Shown here: positions 34,901 through 43,483 of the stretch, one piece after another
Position numbering within the stretch: the stretch's first letter is position 1
How the letters are laid out: each line of letters begins with the position of its first letter
NCBI RefSeq assembly: GCF_041080675.1
Contig: NZ_CP163520.1
Coordinates: forward strand, 5,704,001 to 5,768,000
DNA: 64,000 nt
Direction: 5' to 3'
Origin: Streptomyces sp. cg36
GTDB taxonomy: Bacteria; Actinomycetota; Actinomycetes; Streptomycetales; Streptomycetaceae
Program-made: the position numbers and the translations under genes
Notes under the pieces: model-generated
Told to the model about the DNA's origin: nothing
The model's database searches: none
What the model saw: only the letters and a program-made list of their open reading frames with translations

Positions 34901-36528
34901 GCACCACCACTGCGACAGACGAACGGCGCGAGCCCGGCAACGGCGAGAAGTTCGCCGACTGGGCCGACGGCCGGCTGGGGATCTACACCCTGGCGAAGAC
35001 CAACATGCGCAAGATCTTCCCGGACCACTGGTCCTTCATGCTGGGCGAGATCTGCATGTACAGCTTCATCATCATCATCCTCACGGGTGTGTATCTGACG
35101 CTGTTCTTCCACCCGAGCATGAACGAGGTCGTCTACGACGGCTCCTACGTTCCGCTCCAGGGCGTCCAGATGTCCGAGGCGTTCAACTCGACCATGCACA
35201 TCAGCTTCGATGTGCGCGGTGGTCTGCTGATCCGGCAGATCCACCACTGGGCGGCGCTGATCTTCCTCGCGGCGATGTTCGTGCACATGATGCGCGTCTT
35301 CTTCACGGGCGCGTTCCGCAAGCCGCGCGAGGTCAACTGGCTCTTCGGCTTCCTGCTGTTCTTCTGCGGCATGTTCACCGGCTTCACCGGCTACTCCCTC
35401 CCGGACGACCTGCTCTCGGGCACCGGCGTCCGCTTCATGGAGGGCGCGATCCTCGGTGTGCCGGTCGTGGGCACCTACCTGTCGTTCTTCATCTACGGCG
35501 GGGAGTTCCCCGGCGGCGACTTCGTGGCCCGGTTCTACTCGGTCCACATCCTGCTGCTGCCCGGCATCATGCTCGGCCTGATGATCACGCACCTGATCCT
35601 GGTCTTCTACCACAAGCACACCCAGTTCGCGGGCCCCGGCCGCACGAACAAGAACGTGGTGGGCGCGCCGCTGCTGCCCGTCTACACGGCCAAGGCCGGT
35701 GGCTTCTTCTTCCTGGTCTTCGGTGTCATCGCGGTCATCGCCGCGATCGCCTCGATCAACCCGATCTGGGAGATCGGCCCCTACCGTCCGGACCAGGTGT
35801 CGACCGGCGCCCAGCCCGACTGGTACATGGGCTTCGCCGAGGGCCTCATCCGTGTGATGCCGGGCTGGGAGATCAACCTGTGGGGCCACACGCTGGTCCT
35901 CGGTGTGTTCATCCCGCTGGTGATCTTCCCGCTGGTGCTCTTCGCGATCGCCGCGTACCCGTTCATCGAGGCGTGGATCACCAAGGACACCCGCGAGCAC
36001 CACATCGCCGACCGTCCGCGCAACGCCCCGGTCCGCACCGGTATCGGCGTGGCCTGGATCACCGCGTACATGGTGATGCTGGTCGGTGGTGGAAACGACC
36101 TGTGGGCGACCAACTTCCACCTGTCGCTGAACGCCATCACCTGGTTCGTCCGGATCGCGTTCTTCGCCGGCCCGGTCATCGCCTTCATCATCACCAAGCG
36201 GATCTGCCTGGGCCTCCAGCGCCGGGACGCCGAGAAGGTGCTGCACGGTCGCGAGACCGGCGTCATCAAGCGGCTGCCGCACGGTGAGTTCATCGAGGTG
36301 CACGAGCCGCTCTCGGAGGGTGAGCTGTACCGGCTCACCGCGCACGAGCAGACCCGTCCGCACGAGCTGCCCGCGGCGGTCGACGAGAACGGTGTCAAGC
36401 GCAAGGTCTCCCGCCTGGAGAAGCTGCGCGTCAAGATCCACAAGGGTTACTACGGCGAGCAGAGCCAGATCGCCAAGCCGACCGTTGAGGAGTACGAGGA
36501 GATCACCAGCGGCCACGGCCACCACTGA
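34897..36528 (+). CDS. qcrB: Cytochrome b subunit of the bcc complex
   Basis: 543 residues. Eight or nine TM helices with heme b ligands in IHHWAALIFLAAMFVHMMRV and YSVHILLLPGIMLGLMITHL; PDWYMGFAEGLIRVMPG is the quinol-site region (PDW in place of the mitochondrial PEW). The C-terminal roughly 120 residues are a charged cytoplasmic extension (KVLHGRETGVIKRLPHGEF) typical of actinobacterial QcrB. It is the target of bcc inhibitors in mycobacteria. A terminator follows. Confidence 0.97.
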   Translation: MSTTTATDERREPGNGEKFADWADGRLGIYTLAKTNMRKIFPDHWSFMLGEICMYSFIIIILTGVYLTLFFHPSMNEVVYDGSYVPLQGVQMSEAFNSTMHISFDVRGGLLIRQIHHWAALIFLAAMFVHMMRVFFTGAFRKPREVNWLFGFLLFFCGMFTGFTGYSLPDDLLSGTGVRFMEGAILGVPVVGTYLSFFIYGGEFPGGDFVARFYSVHILLLPGIMLGLMITHLILVFYHKHTQFAGPGRTNKNVVGAPLLPVYTAKAGGFFFLVFGVIAVIAAIASINPIWEIGPYRPDQVSTGAQPDWYMGFAEGLIRVMPGWEINLWGHTLVLGVFIPLVIFPLVLFAIAAYPFIEAWITKDTREHHIADRPRNAPVRTGIGVAWITAYMVMLVGGGNDLWATNFHLSLNAITWFVRIAFFAGPVIAFIITKRICLGLQRRDAEKVLHGRETGVIKRLPHGEFIEVHEPLSEGELYRLTAHEQTRPHELPAAVDENGVKRKVSRLEKLRVKIHKGYYGEQSQIAKPTVEEYEEITSGHGHH

Positions 36529-36565
36529 TCCCTCACCAGCGAGACCGCTGTACGCCACACAGCAC

Positions 36566-36596
36566 AGGGCCCCGTCCACCGCGTGGACGGGGCCCT
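36566..36596 (+). terminator. Terminator of the ctaE-qcrCAB operon
   Basis: 14-bp stem (36566-36579 with 36583-36596), loop CGC. Confidence 0.88.
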
Positions 36597-36664
36597 TCGC
36601 CGTCTCCGGGGCTGGATAGGGTGTTCCCGGAACCCTTATCCGTCGATGGACCCAGGAGCGGACC

Positions 36665-37729
36665 ATGAACGTTGTGACCCCGGCAGGCGGCGACAGCGTG
36701 GCGGCCTACTCCTGGCCGGGCGTACTGGACGCTCTGCTCAGCGGCGCCGACCAGAGCGCCGACGCCACCGCCTGGGCGATGGACCGCATCATGCGCGGCG
36801 AGGCGACCGACGCGCAGATCGCCGCCTTCGTGGTGGCCCTGCGGGCCAAGGGCGAGACCGTCACCGAGATCAGCGGCATGGTCCGCGCGATGTACCGGCA
36901 CGCCAACCTGATCGAGGTCCCCGGCCGGACCGTGGACATCGTCGGCACCGGCGGCGACGGCGCCAAGACCGTCAACATCTCCACCATGTCCTCCATCGTG
37001 GTGGCCGGCACCGGCGCCAAGGTCGTCAAGCACGGCAACCGGGCCGCCTCCTCGGCCAGCGGCGCCTCCGACGTCCTGGAGAAGCTCGGCGTCAACCTCG
37101 ACCTCACGCCCCGCCGGGTGGTCGAGGTCGCCGACGAGGCGGGCATCACCTTCTGTTTCGCGGTGAAGTTCCACCCCGCCCTGCGGTACGTGGCCGCCGC
37201 GCGCCGCGAGCTCGGCATCCGCACGACCTTCAACTTCCTCGGCCCGCTGACCAATCCGGCCCGGGTCACCTCCCAGGCCACCGGTGTCGCGGACGCCCGG
37301 ATCGCCCCGATCGTGGCGGGCGTGCTCGCCGAACGCGGCTCCAGCGCCCTGGTCTTCCGCGGCGACGACGGCCTCGACGAGCTCACCACCACCGCGACCT
37401 CCCGGGTGTGGGTGGTGCGGGACGGGGCCGTGCGCGAGGAGGCGTTCGACCCGCGGGACGTCGGCATCGACCTGGTGCCGGTGGAGGCGCTGCGCGGCGC
37501 CGACGCCTCGTACAACGCGGACGTGGCCCGGCGGCTGCTCGCCGGCGAGACGGGGCCGGTGCGGGACGCGGTGCTGCTGAACGCCGCGGCGGCCCTGGTG
37601 GCCCTGGAGCGGGGCGGGGGCACCCTGGTGGAGCAGATCTCCGCCCAGATCGCCAGAGCCGCCGAGGCGATCGACTCCGGGGCGGCCCGGCGGGCCCTGG
37701 AGCGGTGGGTGGCCGCCAGCAACGCGTAG
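36665..37729 (+). CDS. trpD: Anthranilate phosphoribosyltransferase
   Basis: 354 residues with CAGGAGCGGACC just before the ATG. TrpD joins anthranilate to PRPP in tryptophan synthesis. Conserved motifs: [20 protein letters not shown] (PRPP loop), [33 protein letters not shown] and [11 protein letters not shown]. No other trp gene is in the window, so it is an isolated copy, as known in Streptomyces. A TAGGGT box at 36617-36622 may be its -10. Terminator at 37801-37835. Confidence 0.96.
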   Translation: MNVVTPAGGDSVAAYSWPGVLDALLSGADQSADATAWAMDRIMRGEATDAQIAAFVVALRAKGETVTEISGMVRAMYRHANLIEVPGRTVDIVGTGGDGAKTVNISTMSSIVVAGTGAKVVKHGNRAASSASGASDVLEKLGVNLDLTPRRVVEVADEAGITFCFAVKFHPALRYVAAARRELGIRTTFNFLGPLTNPARVTSQATGVADARIAPIVAGVLAERGSSALVFRGDDGLDELTTTATSRVWVVRDGAVREEAFDPRDVGIDLVPVEALRGADASYNADVARRLLAGETGPVRDAVLLNAAAALVALERGGGTLVEQISAQIARAAEAIDSGAARRALERWVAASNA

Positions 37730-37800
37730 GACCCGGCGGAACGGGCCGTCCGGGCCCGAGCGGGACCGGGAGAACGGGCCGTCCGGCCCCGAAGTGTGAC

Positions 37801-37835
37801 GCAAGGCGCAGTCCGGCATCCGGACCGCGCCTTGC
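37801..37835 (+). terminator. Terminator downstream of trpD
   Basis: Stem of 9 + 6 bp with one mismatch (37801-37816 with 37820-37835), loop CAT. Confidence 0.8.
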
Positions 37836-37859
37836 GCGTACGCGGACGTATGGCAGGAT
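37832..37859 (+). promoter_or_regulatory. Promoter of the SAM-IV riboswitch transcript
   Basis: TTGCGC (37832-37837), 16-bp spacer, CAGGAT (37854-37859). Predicted start about 37866, just 3 bp before the riboswitch, which makes the call convincing. Confidence 0.65.
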
Positions 37860-37868
37860 GCTTTCCAA

Positions 37869-37980
37869 GGTCATGAGTGACAGCGACTACGGCCCCGGCC
37901 CGCTGTCCGGCAACCCTCCGTCCGTGGCGGGGTGCCCCGGGTGAAGACCAGGCCGCAGACAACAAGGTCTGCGGCAAGCG
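37869..37980 (+). ncRNA. SAM-IV riboswitch
   Basis: The aptamer core matches the SAM-IV consensus as I know it: GGTCATGAGTG at 37869, P2 stem GACAGCG (37879-37885) with CGCTGTC (37901-37907), the joining CCGGCAACCCTCC, then GGCGGGGTGCCCCGGGTG and GAAGACC closing P1 (GGTC with GACC 37946-37949). A perfect 8-bp hairpin (CCGCAGAC 37953-37960 with GTCTGCGG 37967-37974) follows. SAM-IV binds S-adenosylmethionine and represses sulfur-metabolism genes in actinobacteria. A hairpin plus T-rich tract at 38069-38090 lies before the regulated gene and may be the expression platform. Longer open frames through this region look non-coding. Confidence 0.88.
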
Positions 37981-38068
37981 CGGACCCCTGCGCACTCATC
38001 TTCGTGAGTGGCGCGTCCCTGGGGTCCTGGTCCTCAAGGGAGCAGTCTCGTGAGCAAGCGAATGCGAT

Positions 38069-38092
38069 AGGGCCTTCGGCCCCTCTTTCTGT
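38069..38092 (+). terminator. Candidate riboswitch-controlled terminator
   Basis: GGGCC-TTC-GGCCC (38070-38082) followed by CCTCTTTCTGT. The stem is short, but the T-rich tract is unusual for this genome and it lies between aptamer and coding region. Confidence 0.45.
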
Positions 38093-38212
38093 ACACCTCC
38101 GCGGGTTCCTTCGTCCCGCGTCGAGGCCAACCCCCGTGCGCGCCACGTCCGTTCCGGTCGCCGTGCGGGGCCCTCACAGTCAATTCGCCTTGTCCTGCCG
38201 GGAGATACCGCC

Positions 38213-39646
38213 ATGTCCGCACACCCGAACGCCTCCGTCGCCACCGCCTCCGCCGCTTCCGCCGTCCCCGCCCCCGCTGCTGCCCCCGCCGCCTCCGCCT
38301 GCGCCGAGGAGCCCTGCTGCGCCGCCCCGCTGCCGGTGCTCGGCCGGGACGTCACCGTGCCGCTGGTCACCGGCGGCGAGGTGACCTACGCGGCCCTCGA
38401 CTACGCGGCGAGCGCCCCCGCCCTCCAGCGGGTCTGGGACGACGTGGCCGCGTACGCCCCGTACTACGGCAGCGTGCACCGGGGCGCGGGCTACCTCTCC
38501 CAGCTCTCCACCGACCTCTTCGAGAACAGCCGGGCCACGGTCGCCGAGTTCCTCGACTGCCGGCCCGGTGACGAGGTCGTCTTCACCCGCTCGACGACGG
38601 ACTCCCTCAACCTGCTCGCCCAGGTGGTCCCGGCCGACTGCCAGGTCTTCGTCTTCGAGACCGAGCACCACGCCTCGCTGCTGCCGTGGCGCGACGCCCG
38701 GGTGACCTACCTCAACGCGCCGCGCACCCCGGGGGAGGCCGTGGCGACGCTGGAGCGCGCCCTCGCCGACCGCGAGCCGTACGGGCCCGCGCTCGTCTGC
38801 GTCACCGGCGCCTCCAACGTCACGGGTGAGCTCTGGCCCGTACGGGAGCTCACGGCGGCGGCCCACGCGCACGGCGCGCGCATCGTGCTCGACGCGGCGC
38901 AGCTGGCGCCCCACCACCCCGTCTCCGTACGGGAGTTGGACGTCGACTGGATCGCCTTCTCCGGGCACAAGCTGTACGCGCCGTTCGGCTCGGGCGTGCT
39001 CGCGGGGCGGGCGGACTGGCTGCGCGAGTCCGAGCCGTACCTGGCGGGCGGCGGCGCCTCCCGCAAGGTCGCGCGGCGCGCGGACGGCGGGGTGGACGTC
39101 GAGTGGCACACCACGGCCGCCCGCCACGAGGCCGGGTCCCCGAACGTGATCGGCGTGTACGCCATCGCGTCCGCCTGCAAGGCGCTCACCGAGGCGGGCT
39201 TCGAGGGCCTGGTCGAGCGCGAGCGGCACCTGATCGCCAAGGTGCGCGAGGGGCTGGCGGAGGTGCCGGAGGTCCGGGTGCTGTCCCTGTTCGGCGACGA
39301 CGCGCCCCGGGTGGGCGTGATCTCGTTCGTGGTGGACGGGTGGAACAGCTCGCACTTCGCGGCGGCGCTGTCGGCGGAGTACGGGATCGGGGTGCGGGAC
39401 GGTCTGTTCTGCGCGCACCCGCTGGTGCGGACGCTGCTCGGCGGGGCGCCGCAGGAGCAGGGGGAGTGCGGGGCGCCCGAGGGGGAGCAGGGGGAGCGGT
39501 CCCTGAACGCGATCCGGGTCAGCTTTGGGGCGGGGACGCCCGATGAGCACGTGGATCGGTTTGTGGGGGCGGTCCGGGAGTTGGTGCGGGGCGGTGCGAA
39601 GTGGTCCTACCGGACCGAGGGCGGCCGCTGCGTCCCCGCGGTGTGA
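38213..39646 (+). CDS. Class V aminotransferase-fold PLP enzyme (cysteine desulfurase-like), SAM-riboswitch controlled
   Basis: 477 residues from an ATG with GGGAG 9 bp upstream. After an Ala/Pro-rich N-terminus (about 1-40, containing CAEEPCCAAP), the PLP fold shows YAALDYAASAPALQRVW, FETEHHASLLPW, VLDAAQLAPHHPV and the PLP lysine in WIAFSGHKLYAPFG, then HEAGSPNVIGVYAI. The C-terminal GEGEQGERSLNAIRVSFG-like part closes the small domain. It resembles NifS/IscS/CsdA relatives but the sulfur-accepting Cys loop is not obvious, so desulfurase activity is unproven. The upstream SAM-IV riboswitch places it in methionine/cysteine metabolism. Confidence 0.88.
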   Translation: MSAHPNASVATASAASAVPAPAAAPAASACAEEPCCAAPLPVLGRDVTVPLVTGGEVTYAALDYAASAPALQRVWDDVAAYAPYYGSVHRGAGYLSQLSTDLFENSRATVAEFLDCRPGDEVVFTRSTTDSLNLLAQVVPADCQVFVFETEHHASLLPWRDARVTYLNAPRTPGEAVATLERALADREPYGPALVCVTGASNVTGELWPVRELTAAAHAHGARIVLDAAQLAPHHPVSVRELDVDWIAFSGHKLYAPFGSGVLAGRADWLRESEPYLAGGGASRKVARRADGGVDVEWHTTAARHEAGSPNVIGVYAIASACKALTEAGFEGLVERERHLIAKVREGLAEVPEVRVLSLFGDDAPRVGVISFVVDGWNSSHFAAALSAEYGIGVRDGLFCAHPLVRTLLGGAPQEQGECGAPEGEQGERSLNAIRVSFGAGTPDEHVDRFVGAVRELVRGGAKWSYRTEGGRCVPAV

Positions 39647-39749
39647 CTGTGGCCGGGCCCCAGTAGCCCCTTTCCGGGCGGCGGCCTCGGGCCCGGGGTT
39701 CGCCGACGGGCCGGGGGCGGGGTGCCCGCGCCGCTTTCGGGGCCGGGAG

Positions 39750-40335
39750 TTCGTCTGCGGGCCGGTGGTGGGTTGCCCGCGCCCCTTCTGGGCCGGTGTT
39801 TCGTCTGTGGCCCGGTGGTGGGTTGCTCGCGCAGTTCCCCGCGCCCCCTAAAACCCCGTTCGTCTGCGGACCGTGGTCGCTCTTCGCGCAGTTCCCCGCG
39901 CCCCCTATGGGCCCGGTCTTCGTCTGCGGGCCGGTGGTGGGCTGGTCGCGCGGTTCCTCGCGCCCCTGGGGACCCGCTGTCGTCTGCGGGCCGTGGTCGC
40001 TTCTCGCGCAGTTCCCCGCGCCCCTGGAAGCCTGGGGCTGGGCTGGGTTCTCCGGCTGCCCGATACCCCCAAGGGGCAGCGGGGCAGCCGAGATGGTCGG
40101 CTCAGCCACCGGTTTTCAAGGGGCGCGGGGAACTGCGCGACCAGCCACGCACGGCCCGCAGACGAAGGCGGGTTTGGGGGCGCGGGGAACTGCGCGAGGA
40201 GCGACCACCGGGCCGCGGACGAAGACCGGGCCCGATAGGGGCGCGGGGAACTGCGCGGCAAGCCCCCACCGGGCCGCAGGCACATGGACCACCTGGGGGC
40301 GCGGGGAACCGTGCGAGCAAGACCCGCCGGGCCGC
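39750..40335. repeat. Repeat island B: head-to-head array of the 21-bp unit
   Basis: The 747-bp gap between two convergent genes has no gene. Reverse-orientation units lie at about 39828-39848, 39885-39905, 39947-39967 and 40005-40025 (with degenerate ones near 39720-39790), forward units at 40119-40139, 40176-40196, 40237-40257 and 40295-40316. Period is 57-62 bp. The centre (40026-40118) is a hairpin element with GGCTGCC and GGCAGCC arms, like that of island A. Most of the island matches island C closely when C is reverse-complemented. Sequence at 39647-39750 looks like decayed copies. Confidence 0.9.
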
Positions 40336-40393
40336 AGGTGAACGGGCTACCCCACGGGTGCTGGGCGAGTAGTCGCGGGTGCGCCCCGCAGGG

Positions 40394-40675
40394 TTATGCG
40401 TCCAGGCCGATCGCGAACGCTGCCTCCAGGTCGTGCTGGGAGTACGTGCGGAACGCCACGTGCGTGTCCGTCGCCTCCACGCCCGGAATCTTGCTGATGC
40501 GCCCGGGGATGATGTCCGCCAGGTCGTCGTGGCGGGCCACCCGGACCAGGGCGATCAGATCGTAGGTGCCGGTCACCGAGTACACCTCGCTGACGTTCTC
40601 CAGCGAGGCGATCGACTCCGCGATCTCGGGGATCCGGTCCACGCTGGTCTTGATGAGCACGATCGCGGTGATCAC
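40394..40675 (-). CDS. Lrp/AsnC-type ligand-binding (RAM domain) protein without DNA-binding domain
   Basis: 93 residues from a GTG that overlaps the rhomboid gene's stop (GTGA). The whole protein is the AsnC effector domain: ITAIVLIKTSVDRIPEIAESI, VSEVYSVTGTYDLIALVRV and VEATDTHVAFRTYSQHDLE. There is no helix-turn-helix, so it may be an amino-acid sensor or partner of full-length Lrp proteins, forming octameric rings as the family does. Translational coupling with the rhomboid protease is notable. Island B follows. Confidence 0.92.
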   Translation of the reverse strand: MITAIVLIKTSVDRIPEIAESIASLENVSEVYSVTGTYDLIALVRVARHDDLADIIPGRISKIPGVEATDTHVAFRTYSQHDLEAAFAIGLDA

Positions 40676-41409
40676 GGCTGGTCTTCTCCCTCGGTGGCGG
40701 CCGACGCGGGGGGCTGCTTCGGTCGCTTCACTCTAGCCGCCCGGCCATAACGCCCCCACGCGTAGAGAAAGCCCAGGCCGAAGCCGACCAGATGGGCCAG
40801 GTACGCCACCCCGGGCCCGGCCGGGGCCGCCCGGATGGCCAGCCACTGGAGGGTGAACCAGAAGACCAGGACCAGCCAGGCGGGGAAGCGCAGCGGGAGG
40901 AAGAGGAGGAAGGGGAAGAGGCTGGTGACCCGGGCGCGGGGGAAGAGGTAGAGGAAGGCTCCGAGTACGCCCGAGATCGCGCCCGACGCCCCCACGAGCG
41001 TCTGGTCGGACGAGGCGTGCGCCGCCGCGTAGGCGAGGAGCGCCAGATAGCCGACGCCCACGTAGAACAGCGCGAAGCCGACCCGCCCCATGCGCTCTTC
41101 GGCCATCGCGCCGAAGACGTAGAGGAAGAGCATGTTGCCGAGCAGGTGCAGCCAGTTGCCGTGGACGAAGAGCGCGGTGAGGGGGGTCACCAGGGCTCCG
41201 GGGTCACCGGCCGTGAGTTCGTTCGGGACGACACCCCACCGGGCGAAATACGCGCTCTGCGCCGCGAGCAGCGCGTCCCCCGTCCCGTACGTCGGATTGA
41301 GGCCCGAGACGGGGCTGACGAGGAACACCCCGCAGCAGAGTGCCAGTACGGCATAGGTGACGGTCGGGCCGCGCACCACCGCCCCGCGCAGGGTGCTCCA
41401 CTCGATCAT
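40672..41409 (-). CDS. Rhomboid family intramembrane serine protease
   Basis: 245 residues from MIEWSTLRGAVV; longer upstream frames are antisense to the next gene. About six TM helices. Catalytic features are complete: HGNWLHLLGNMLFLYVFG (HxxxN oxyanion helix), GASGAISGVLGAFL with the nucleophilic Ser, and YLAHLVGFGLGFLYAW with the His. The C-terminus is basic and cytosolic. It cleaves TM segments of unknown substrates. The AsnC-like gene is coupled downstream. Confidence 0.94.
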   Translation of the reverse strand: MIEWSTLRGAVVRGPTVTYAVLALCCGVFLVSPVSGLNPTYGTGDALLAAQSAYFARWGVVPNELTAGDPGALVTPLTALFVHGNWLHLLGNMLFLYVFGAMAEERMGRVGFALFYVGVGYLALLAYAAAHASSDQTLVGASGAISGVLGAFLYLFPRARVTSLFPFLLFLPLRFPAWLVLVFWFTLQWLAIRAAPAGPGVAYLAHLVGFGLGFLYAWGRYGRAARVKRPKQPPASAATEGEDQP

Positions 41410-41575
41410 GAACAGATCATGGCGTAACCGGAGCGAACGGTACAGACCGCCTCGCCGTGCCGGGGGGTGGCGGGTAGGCCGTAGGGTTACGGGCAGTACA
41501 CCCGCAGTTCGACGGCGCACCGCGAGATCCTGGACCATCGACCCACATGGAACCGTGGAAAGAGGACGGCCCCAC

Positions 41576-41821
41576 ATGACCAGCGTTCCCCTGCCCACCG
41601 CCGAGACCCGGTGGCGCTGCACGCTCTGCGGCAATCTGACCCGTTTCGACGTCACCCGCTCCTCGAAGGTCGTGGAGTACGTCCATCTGGACCTCGCCGG
41701 AGAGCCCAAGGTCGAGGAGCGCGAGGTGGTCAGTGAGACCATCGAGTCGGTCCGCTGTCGCTGGTGCAACGCGGTGGACCAGATCGAACTCGTGGACAGG
41801 CCGGGCGCCGACTCCCAGTGA
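41576..41821 (+). CDS. Small zinc-ribbon protein
   Basis: 81 residues starting MTSVPLPTAETRWRC. Two Cys pairs, CTLCGN and CRWCNA, form a probable zinc ribbon around a beta-rich middle (VEYVHLDLAGEPKVEEREVV). Its stop is 43 bp before the NYN-domain gene, so co-expression is likely and a nucleic-acid-related role is plausible, but I know no assigned function. Confidence 0.85.
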   Translation: MTSVPLPTAETRWRCTLCGNLTRFDVTRSSKVVEYVHLDLAGEPKVEEREVVSETIESVRCRWCNAVDQIELVDRPGADSQ

Positions 41822-41864
41822 GCGCGTGCCGGTGAGTGACGGACGACAGTTGAGGTGACGGATC

Positions 41865-43226
41865 GTGGAGCATGCAAGCGGTGCCGAACCGGCCGGTGCG
41901 GCCGGTGACGGCCCCGCCGAGGTGCTCGACCGCCCGCTGCCCGAAGGGGTGCGGCGCCGGGTCGTCGCCCTGGTCTCGGACGCCTTCGGCGGGCTGACCG
42001 TCACCGAACTTCCGTCCCAGTTGCGGCAGTACGCCCGTTTCACCCCGACTCGCCGCGCCAAGTTCGCGGGCAACGCGATGGCCGCCGCCCTGGAGTCCGA
42101 CCCGGTCTTCCGGCAGCGGATCGGGGAGCGGCTCAAGGAGGCGCAGCCGGAGCTGGCGGGCGCGCTGGAGTCGGGCGCGCCGCCCGCCGCCGCCGACCCG
42201 GTCGACGTGGCCGCCGCCGCGTACGTACTGCGGCCCACGGGCTGGGTGAAGCTGGTCGCCGCCGCCGGCGAGGAGGCCCAGCGGGCCGATGCCGAGCGGG
42301 CCGACGAGGAGGGCCGGCGCGAGCTGGAGCGGCTGCGCCAGGAGCTGGCCGAGGCGCACGAGCGCACCCGCGCCGAGCAGGAGGAGCTCCGCACCGATCT
42401 GGCCGCGGCCCGCAGGGAGGCGGAGTCGCTCCAGCGCAAGCTGCGCAGCGCCCTGAGCGATGTGAAGCGGGGCGAGGCCGCCCTGCGCAAGGTCGCCGGG
42501 GAGATCGACGGGATCAGAGCGGAGGCGGCGGCCCAGGTGGCCGCCGCCGAGAGCGAGACGCGGCGGCTCAAGACGCGGCTCGGTGAGGCCGAGGCGTCCG
42601 TCGAGGCGAGCCGCCGCGCCGTGCGCGAGGGCCGCTCGGTGGAGGACATGCGGCTGCGGCTGCTGCTCGACACGGTGCTGGACGCGGCGTCCGGACTCCG
42701 CCGCGAACTGGCCCTGCCGCCCGCCTCGGTGCGGCCCGCCGACACCGTGGACGCGGTGGCGCCGGGGCAGATGACCCCGAAGGACATCGCGGCCCGGGCG
42801 CTGTCGGAGACCGATCCGGCGCTCCTGGACCAGCTCCTCGAACTGCCCCAGGTGCATCTGGTGGTGGACGGCTACAACGTCACCAAGACCGGCTATCCCA
42901 CGATGCCGCTGGAGAAGCAGCGGCTGCGGCTGCTCGGCGGGCTCTCGGTGCTGGCCGCGCAGACCGGCGCCGAGGTCACCTGCGTCTTCGACGGCGCCGA
43001 GCTGGCCGCGCCGGTGCTGCTGGCGCCGCCCCGGGGCGTCCGGGTCCTCTTCTCCAAGGCGGGGGTGACCGCCGACGAGCTGATCCGCCAGCTGGTGCGG
43101 GCCGAGCCGTCGGGGCGGCCGGTGGTGGTCGTCTCGACCGACCGCGAGGTGGCGGACGGGGTGGCCAGGGCCGGGGCGCGGCCGGTGGCGTCCGTCATGC
43201 TCTTGAAGCGGCTTTCGCGCGTCTAG
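41865..43226 (+). CDS. NYN (PIN-like) domain RNA-binding/nuclease protein with coiled coil
   Basis: 453 residues from the GTG at 41865. N-terminal about 1-140 is a helical domain with RVVALVSDAFGGLTV and RRAKFAGNAMAAALE. About 140-260 is a highly charged coiled coil (EGRRELERLRQELAEAHERT). The C-terminal NYN domain has VHLVVDGYNVTKTGYPTM, VTCVFDGAELA and VVVVSTDREVADGVARAGA, carrying the acidic residues of PIN/YacP-like nucleases. Likely an RNA-processing enzyme. The zinc-ribbon gene precedes it. Confidence 0.92.
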   Translation: MEHASGAEPAGAAGDGPAEVLDRPLPEGVRRRVVALVSDAFGGLTVTELPSQLRQYARFTPTRRAKFAGNAMAAALESDPVFRQRIGERLKEAQPELAGALESGAPPAAADPVDVAAAAYVLRPTGWVKLVAAAGEEAQRADAERADEEGRRELERLRQELAEAHERTRAEQEELRTDLAAARREAESLQRKLRSALSDVKRGEAALRKVAGEIDGIRAEAAAQVAAAESETRRLKTRLGEAEASVEASRRAVREGRSVEDMRLRLLLDTVLDAASGLRRELALPPASVRPADTVDAVAPGQMTPKDIAARALSETDPALLDQLLELPQVHLVVDGYNVTKTGYPTMPLEKQRLRLLGGLSVLAAQTGAEVTCVFDGAELAAPVLLAPPRGVRVLFSKAGVTADELIRQLVRAEPSGRPVVVVSTDREVADGVARAGARPVASVMLLKRLSRV

Positions 43227-43349
43227 CAACTCCTGCGTTCAATGCCCGAATTGAGATGGTCGGTTCCCACCACTCCGTCAGGTGCCCATTACTACGCGTG
43301 GGATGACTGTAAAGAATCCTCCTCGCGACTGACTTTTTTCCTATCAGGA

Positions 43350-43379
43350 TTTGAACTGATCACAAGAGGGTTACTAGGG
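43350..43379 (+). promoter_or_regulatory. Promoter of the NlpC/P60 gene
   Basis: TTGAAC (43350-43355), 18-bp spacer, TAGGGT (43374-43379), in an unusually AT-rich 120-bp stretch. The transcript would have a leader of about 98 nt; I see no known riboswitch in it. Confidence 0.6.
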
Positions 43380-43483
43380 TCGGGCTTCGAACCTTCACGC
43401 GGTAGATCACTCGTCCGGGGTGTCCGTGAGGGTCCCGCCGAGTCTGCGCTGTTCGGCGGCTGAGGAAGAAGGAGCTCGCCTTC

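Noticed and set aside
37932..38384. Open frame through the SAM-IV region
   Set aside because: It runs through the aptamer and hairpins, has no ribosome site and no conserved-looking protein sequence.
43227..43483. c-di-AMP (ydaO-type) riboswitch before the NlpC/P60 gene
   Set aside because: These riboswitches often precede Streptomyces wall hydrolases, but the conserved core is not present here; only a promoter is supported.
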